A stretch of DNA of 16,790 nucleotides from an uncultured Bacilli bacterium (lineage in GTDB: Bacteria > Bacillota_I > Bacilli_A > RF39 > UBA660). The stretch spans positions 1-16,790 of the forward strand of contig CAKOWF010000022.1 in assembly GCA_934122215.1 (NCBI GenBank). The letters are read 5' to 3'. The notes beneath the pieces were generated by a model. That model saw nothing but the letters and a program-made list of their open reading frames with translations, ran no database searches and was not told the DNA's origin. Shown in pieces: positions 14,975 through 16,790 of the stretch. The number at the start of each line of letters is the position of its first letter. Position 1 is the first letter of the stretch. The position numbers were made by a program, and so were the translations under genes.

Positions 14975-15003
14975 ATTTTACTACATTAATTATATTATTA
15001 CAA
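14975..15003 (-). promoter_or_regulatory. SigA-type promoter of the LiaF-like/DUF4097 operon
   Basis: On the minus strand, TTGTAA (14998-15003), a 17-bp spacer and TAAAAT (14975-14980). The predicted start point near 14968 lies just before the AGGAG ribosome binding site. This supports the start codon at 14955 and makes the operon independent of the upstream PHP gene. Confidence 0.55.
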
Positions 15004-15011
15004 CCTATCTT

Positions 15012-15851
15012 TTATTTAAAATATCTGGATAATATTTTTTCTTCTACTTTTAATCTATCATTACAAAAATGTAATTTTTCAATAACATCTAATCCTATAT
15101 ATTTTTTTGTCAATTCTACGGCATTTTCATATTGTTCAATTTGATTTGAAAAATGAGCATCTATTCCATATAGCACTTTTAAATTTTTATACTCAGAAGC
15201 TATTTTCCAAAATTCTTTACAAGGATATTCTATTTTTGTTTTTTTACCTTCTATATATAAAACTGGTTCGGTTAAGTTAATTTCTAGTGGTATTGAATAT
15301 TTTTCTGCAGCAGCACAAATCAAATGAGCAACTTCATTTTCAACTTTTCCAAATTTTTTCCTATTTAACATATAAAGATCTGGATGTGCAATTATATCTG
15401 GTATATTCTTTTGCATCGCTGTTATTACATATTCAGCATATTTCAATAAATCAGCATCAGTAAAATCAATTTTTCTAAAAATTTTTAAGTTATTATTATC
15501 ATCATATATAAAATGTTGTCCTAGAATAATCTTATTTGTTTCTTTTTTTAATTCAAAAATATTTTGTTCTTGTCCAGGAAGATATTCAACTTCAAATCCC
15601 GTTTCAATTTCAATTATATCTTTATATTTTTCTTTTAATGATTTTATACTATTTAAATATTCATCTTTTTGGCTATATGACATTATCATATTTTTTCTAA
15701 TATCTATCATTTCTTTTTCTGGGCAATGATCTGTGAATGCTATTTTCGTAAATCCTTTTTTTATAAAAAGTTTAACAAAATCTTCATCAGACATATTATT
15801 ATCTGCATGTCCACATCTATATGTATGAGTATGATAGTTAAATTTTTGCAT
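15012..15851 (-). CDS. PHP-domain phosphohydrolase, histidinol-phosphatase (HisJ) like
   Basis: This encodes 279 residues from ATG 15851 with AAGGAGGG upstream, typical of HisJ/HisK-type enzymes. The PHP metal-binding motifs appear in order: HTHTYRCGHA (7-16), FTDHCPE (39-45), a GFEVEYLPG strand (about 84-92), LGQHFIYDD, IIAHPDLYML, LEINLTEP and YGIDAHF near the C-terminus. These supply the His/Asp/Glu ligands of the trinuclear metal site. The family hydrolyses L-histidinol phosphate in histidine biosynthesis, but no other his gene is nearby and many relatives act on other phosphoesters, so the substrate is uncertain. The enzyme should be cytoplasmic. Fold and hydrolase class are secure; the pathway is inferred. 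Confidence 0.88.
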   Translation of the reverse strand: MQKFNYHTHTYRCGHADNNMSDEDFVKLFIKKGFTKIAFTDHCPEKEMIDIRKNMIMSYSQKDEYLNSIKSLKEKYKDIIEIETGFEVEYLPGQEQNIFELKKETNKIILGQHFIYDDNNNLKIFRKIDFTDADLLKYAEYVITAMQKNIPDIIAHPDLYMLNRKKFGKVENEVAHLICAAAEKYSIPLEINLTEPVLYIEGKKTKIEYPCKEFWKIASEYKNLKVLYGIDAHFSNQIEQYENAVELTKKYIGLDVIEKLHFCNDRLKVEEKILSRYFK

Positions 15852-15892
15852 ATTTTTACCCTCCTTATATTTAATTAATTTTTGATATATTC

Positions 15893-15922
15893 ATATTATT
15901 TATTCATAAAGAATAATTACAA
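15893..15922 (-). promoter_or_regulatory. Possible promoter of the PHP gene
   Basis: On the minus strand, TTGTAA (15917-15922), an 18-bp spacer and TAATAT (15893-15898), 41 nt before the start at 15851. It is plausible, but AT-rich sequence gives many near matches. Confidence 0.35.
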
Positions 15923-15942
15923 TAGATAATCATAAAATAGCT

Positions 15943-16656
15943 TTATTTTTTTGTATTAATAATATTTTTTAGTTTAAGTTTCATCTTGTTTTTTTCTTCT
16001 AATCTTTTATTTATCCCATTTTTATAATTAATTAAAATATTTGGATAAGAGGTTTTTAAACGTCTATATAGTATTGAATTATTATTAATCCATTTTAAAA
16101 CTTCTTCTCTAATATATTCTGTATTATCTTTGTTATCATCTTTAATATGATTTTTTATCTTAAATGTTACTATAAATGAAATTATATTATCTACAATAAA
16201 CAATATCAATATTGCACCAGCTAGTACATTTAATAAAGTATTTGGTATTAAATTTACTAATGAAATTACAAATGGGTGAATTATATATACAACTAGACAT
16301 CCTAATATTCCAAAAGGAATCATTGTATCTAGACAAATTCGTCCATTTAAATTAAATTTTTTTGTTGAGTAATCCCACCATTTAGCATTAAACATTTTTT
16401 CCATAAAGTATGATGTAAAATATTCTAGTAATGAACATACAAATATTGCCTTTAAAAATACGGCTAACATATCTGATGTATCTTTTCCAATTAGAAATAC
16501 AATAGCTAGAACACCATACCCATATATTGTACATAATGGTCCTATTAAAAAACCTCTATTAATGAATCTTTTATATTGAAATAACTTACATGTTACTTCT
16601 AAACACCATCCTATAAAAGAATATATTATAAAATATAAAAAATACTTAACTATCAT
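15943..16656 (-). CDS. CmpB/DUF1113-family membrane protein (putative ABC transporter permease)
   Basis: This encodes 237 residues. I prefer ATG 16654-16656, with GGAGC about 7 nt upstream, over ATG 16680, which lacks a ribosome binding site. The N-terminus carries the family signature FIIYSFIGWCLEV, then NRGFLIGPLCTIYGYG, and later KWWDYSTKKFNLNGRICLDTMIPFG. About five membrane helices lie between residues 4 and 165. The last 70 residues are charged and probably cytoplasmic. PF06541 members are annotated as putative ABC transporter permeases, but no transport function has been shown and no ATPase subunit is adjacent here. The family call is firm; function is open. Confidence 0.88.
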   Translation of the reverse strand: MIVKYFLYFIIYSFIGWCLEVTCKLFQYKRFINRGFLIGPLCTIYGYGVLAIVFLIGKDTSDMLAVFLKAIFVCSLLEYFTSYFMEKMFNAKWWDYSTKKFNLNGRICLDTMIPFGILGCLVVYIIHPFVISLVNLIPNTLLNVLAGAILILFIVDNIISFIVTFKIKNHIKDDNKDNTEYIREEVLKWINNNSILYRRLKTSYPNILINYKNGINKRLEEKNKMKLKLKNIINTKK

Positions 16657-16707
16657 AAAAATGCTCCATTCTAAAATCATTATACAATAAAAACAAATAT
16701 AAATCTA

Positions 16708-16790
16708 CTATACTTTTTGTAATTCATATGTTGTATTCAGTATTCTTTTATCACTACAATATTCCATTATAAATTTATTATCTTTTTTTG
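16708..16790 (-). CDS. C-terminal end of an unidentified protein (cut by window edge)
   Basis: An open minus-strand frame enters from the window edge and ends at TAG (16708-16710). The last 26 residues include NKFIMEYCSDKRILNTTYEL and end QKV. The mixed composition looks coding, and it sits 51 bp upstream of the CmpB-family start on the same strand. The fragment is too short to assign to a family. Confidence 0.45.
   Translation of the reverse strand, partial: KKDNKFIMEYCSDKRILNTTYELQKV

Noticed and set aside
1..16790. Defence island, prophage or mobile element
   Set aside because: No integrase, transposase, restriction, CRISPR, abortive-infection or phage structural gene is recognisable; the short XRE protein alone is not enough.

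Overview
The DNA is extremely AT-rich, with TAA and TAG as the usual stops and one TGA stop at 14281-14283. No TGA is needed as tryptophan in any gene read here, so the standard bacterial code applies and the reassigned Mollicutes code is unlikely. Strong GGAGG-type ribosome binding sites, LemA/DUF2207, LiaF-like, PdaC/RsiV-like (DUF3298) and WxL-like proteins, and a collagen-like surface protein point to a very low-GC member of the Bacillota, probably an uncultured gut Bacilli or Clostridia lineage. No rRNA, tRNA, CRISPR array, transposase or phage gene was found.

Layout, left to right. Positions 1-614 (minus) hold an HD-domain phosphohydrolase, cut at the window edge. It is followed by a protein with weak kinase-fold resemblance (689-1672, minus). 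After a gene-poor stretch with two hairpins comes a lemA-DUF2207 membrane operon (2019-5067, minus). The 5236-8158 block (plus) carries two surface-type genes: a collagen-like GXY protein with a C1q/TNF-like head, and a beta-helix/Ig-like/WxL-like protein. Each is broken by what looks like a single missing T. Next is a minus-strand operon transcribed from about 11.5 kb: a 47-residue small protein, a SERCA-type Ca2+ P-type ATPase, and a 174-residue unknown. A divergent XRE repressor gene (11617-11961, plus) shares an operator region with this operon that contains a perfect 20-bp palindrome.

The right part is envelope housekeeping: a DUF3298 lipid-anchored or membrane-anchored protein (minus), an MscS channel (plus), a LiaF-like/DUF4097 operon with a GTGA overlap (minus), a PHP-type histidinol-phosphatase-like enzyme (minus), a CmpB-family membrane protein (minus), and the C-terminal end of one more minus-strand gene at the right edge.

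The shared theme is the cell envelope: surface display, envelope-stress sensing (LiaF, DUF4097, LemA/DUF2207, DUF3298), osmotic release (MscS) and Ca2+ export. The observations most worth checking are the paired one-base frameshifts in the two neighbouring surface genes, the absence of signal peptides on both, and the small-ORF/ATPase/XRE module with its palindromic operator. I did not find a clearly new multi-gene system.
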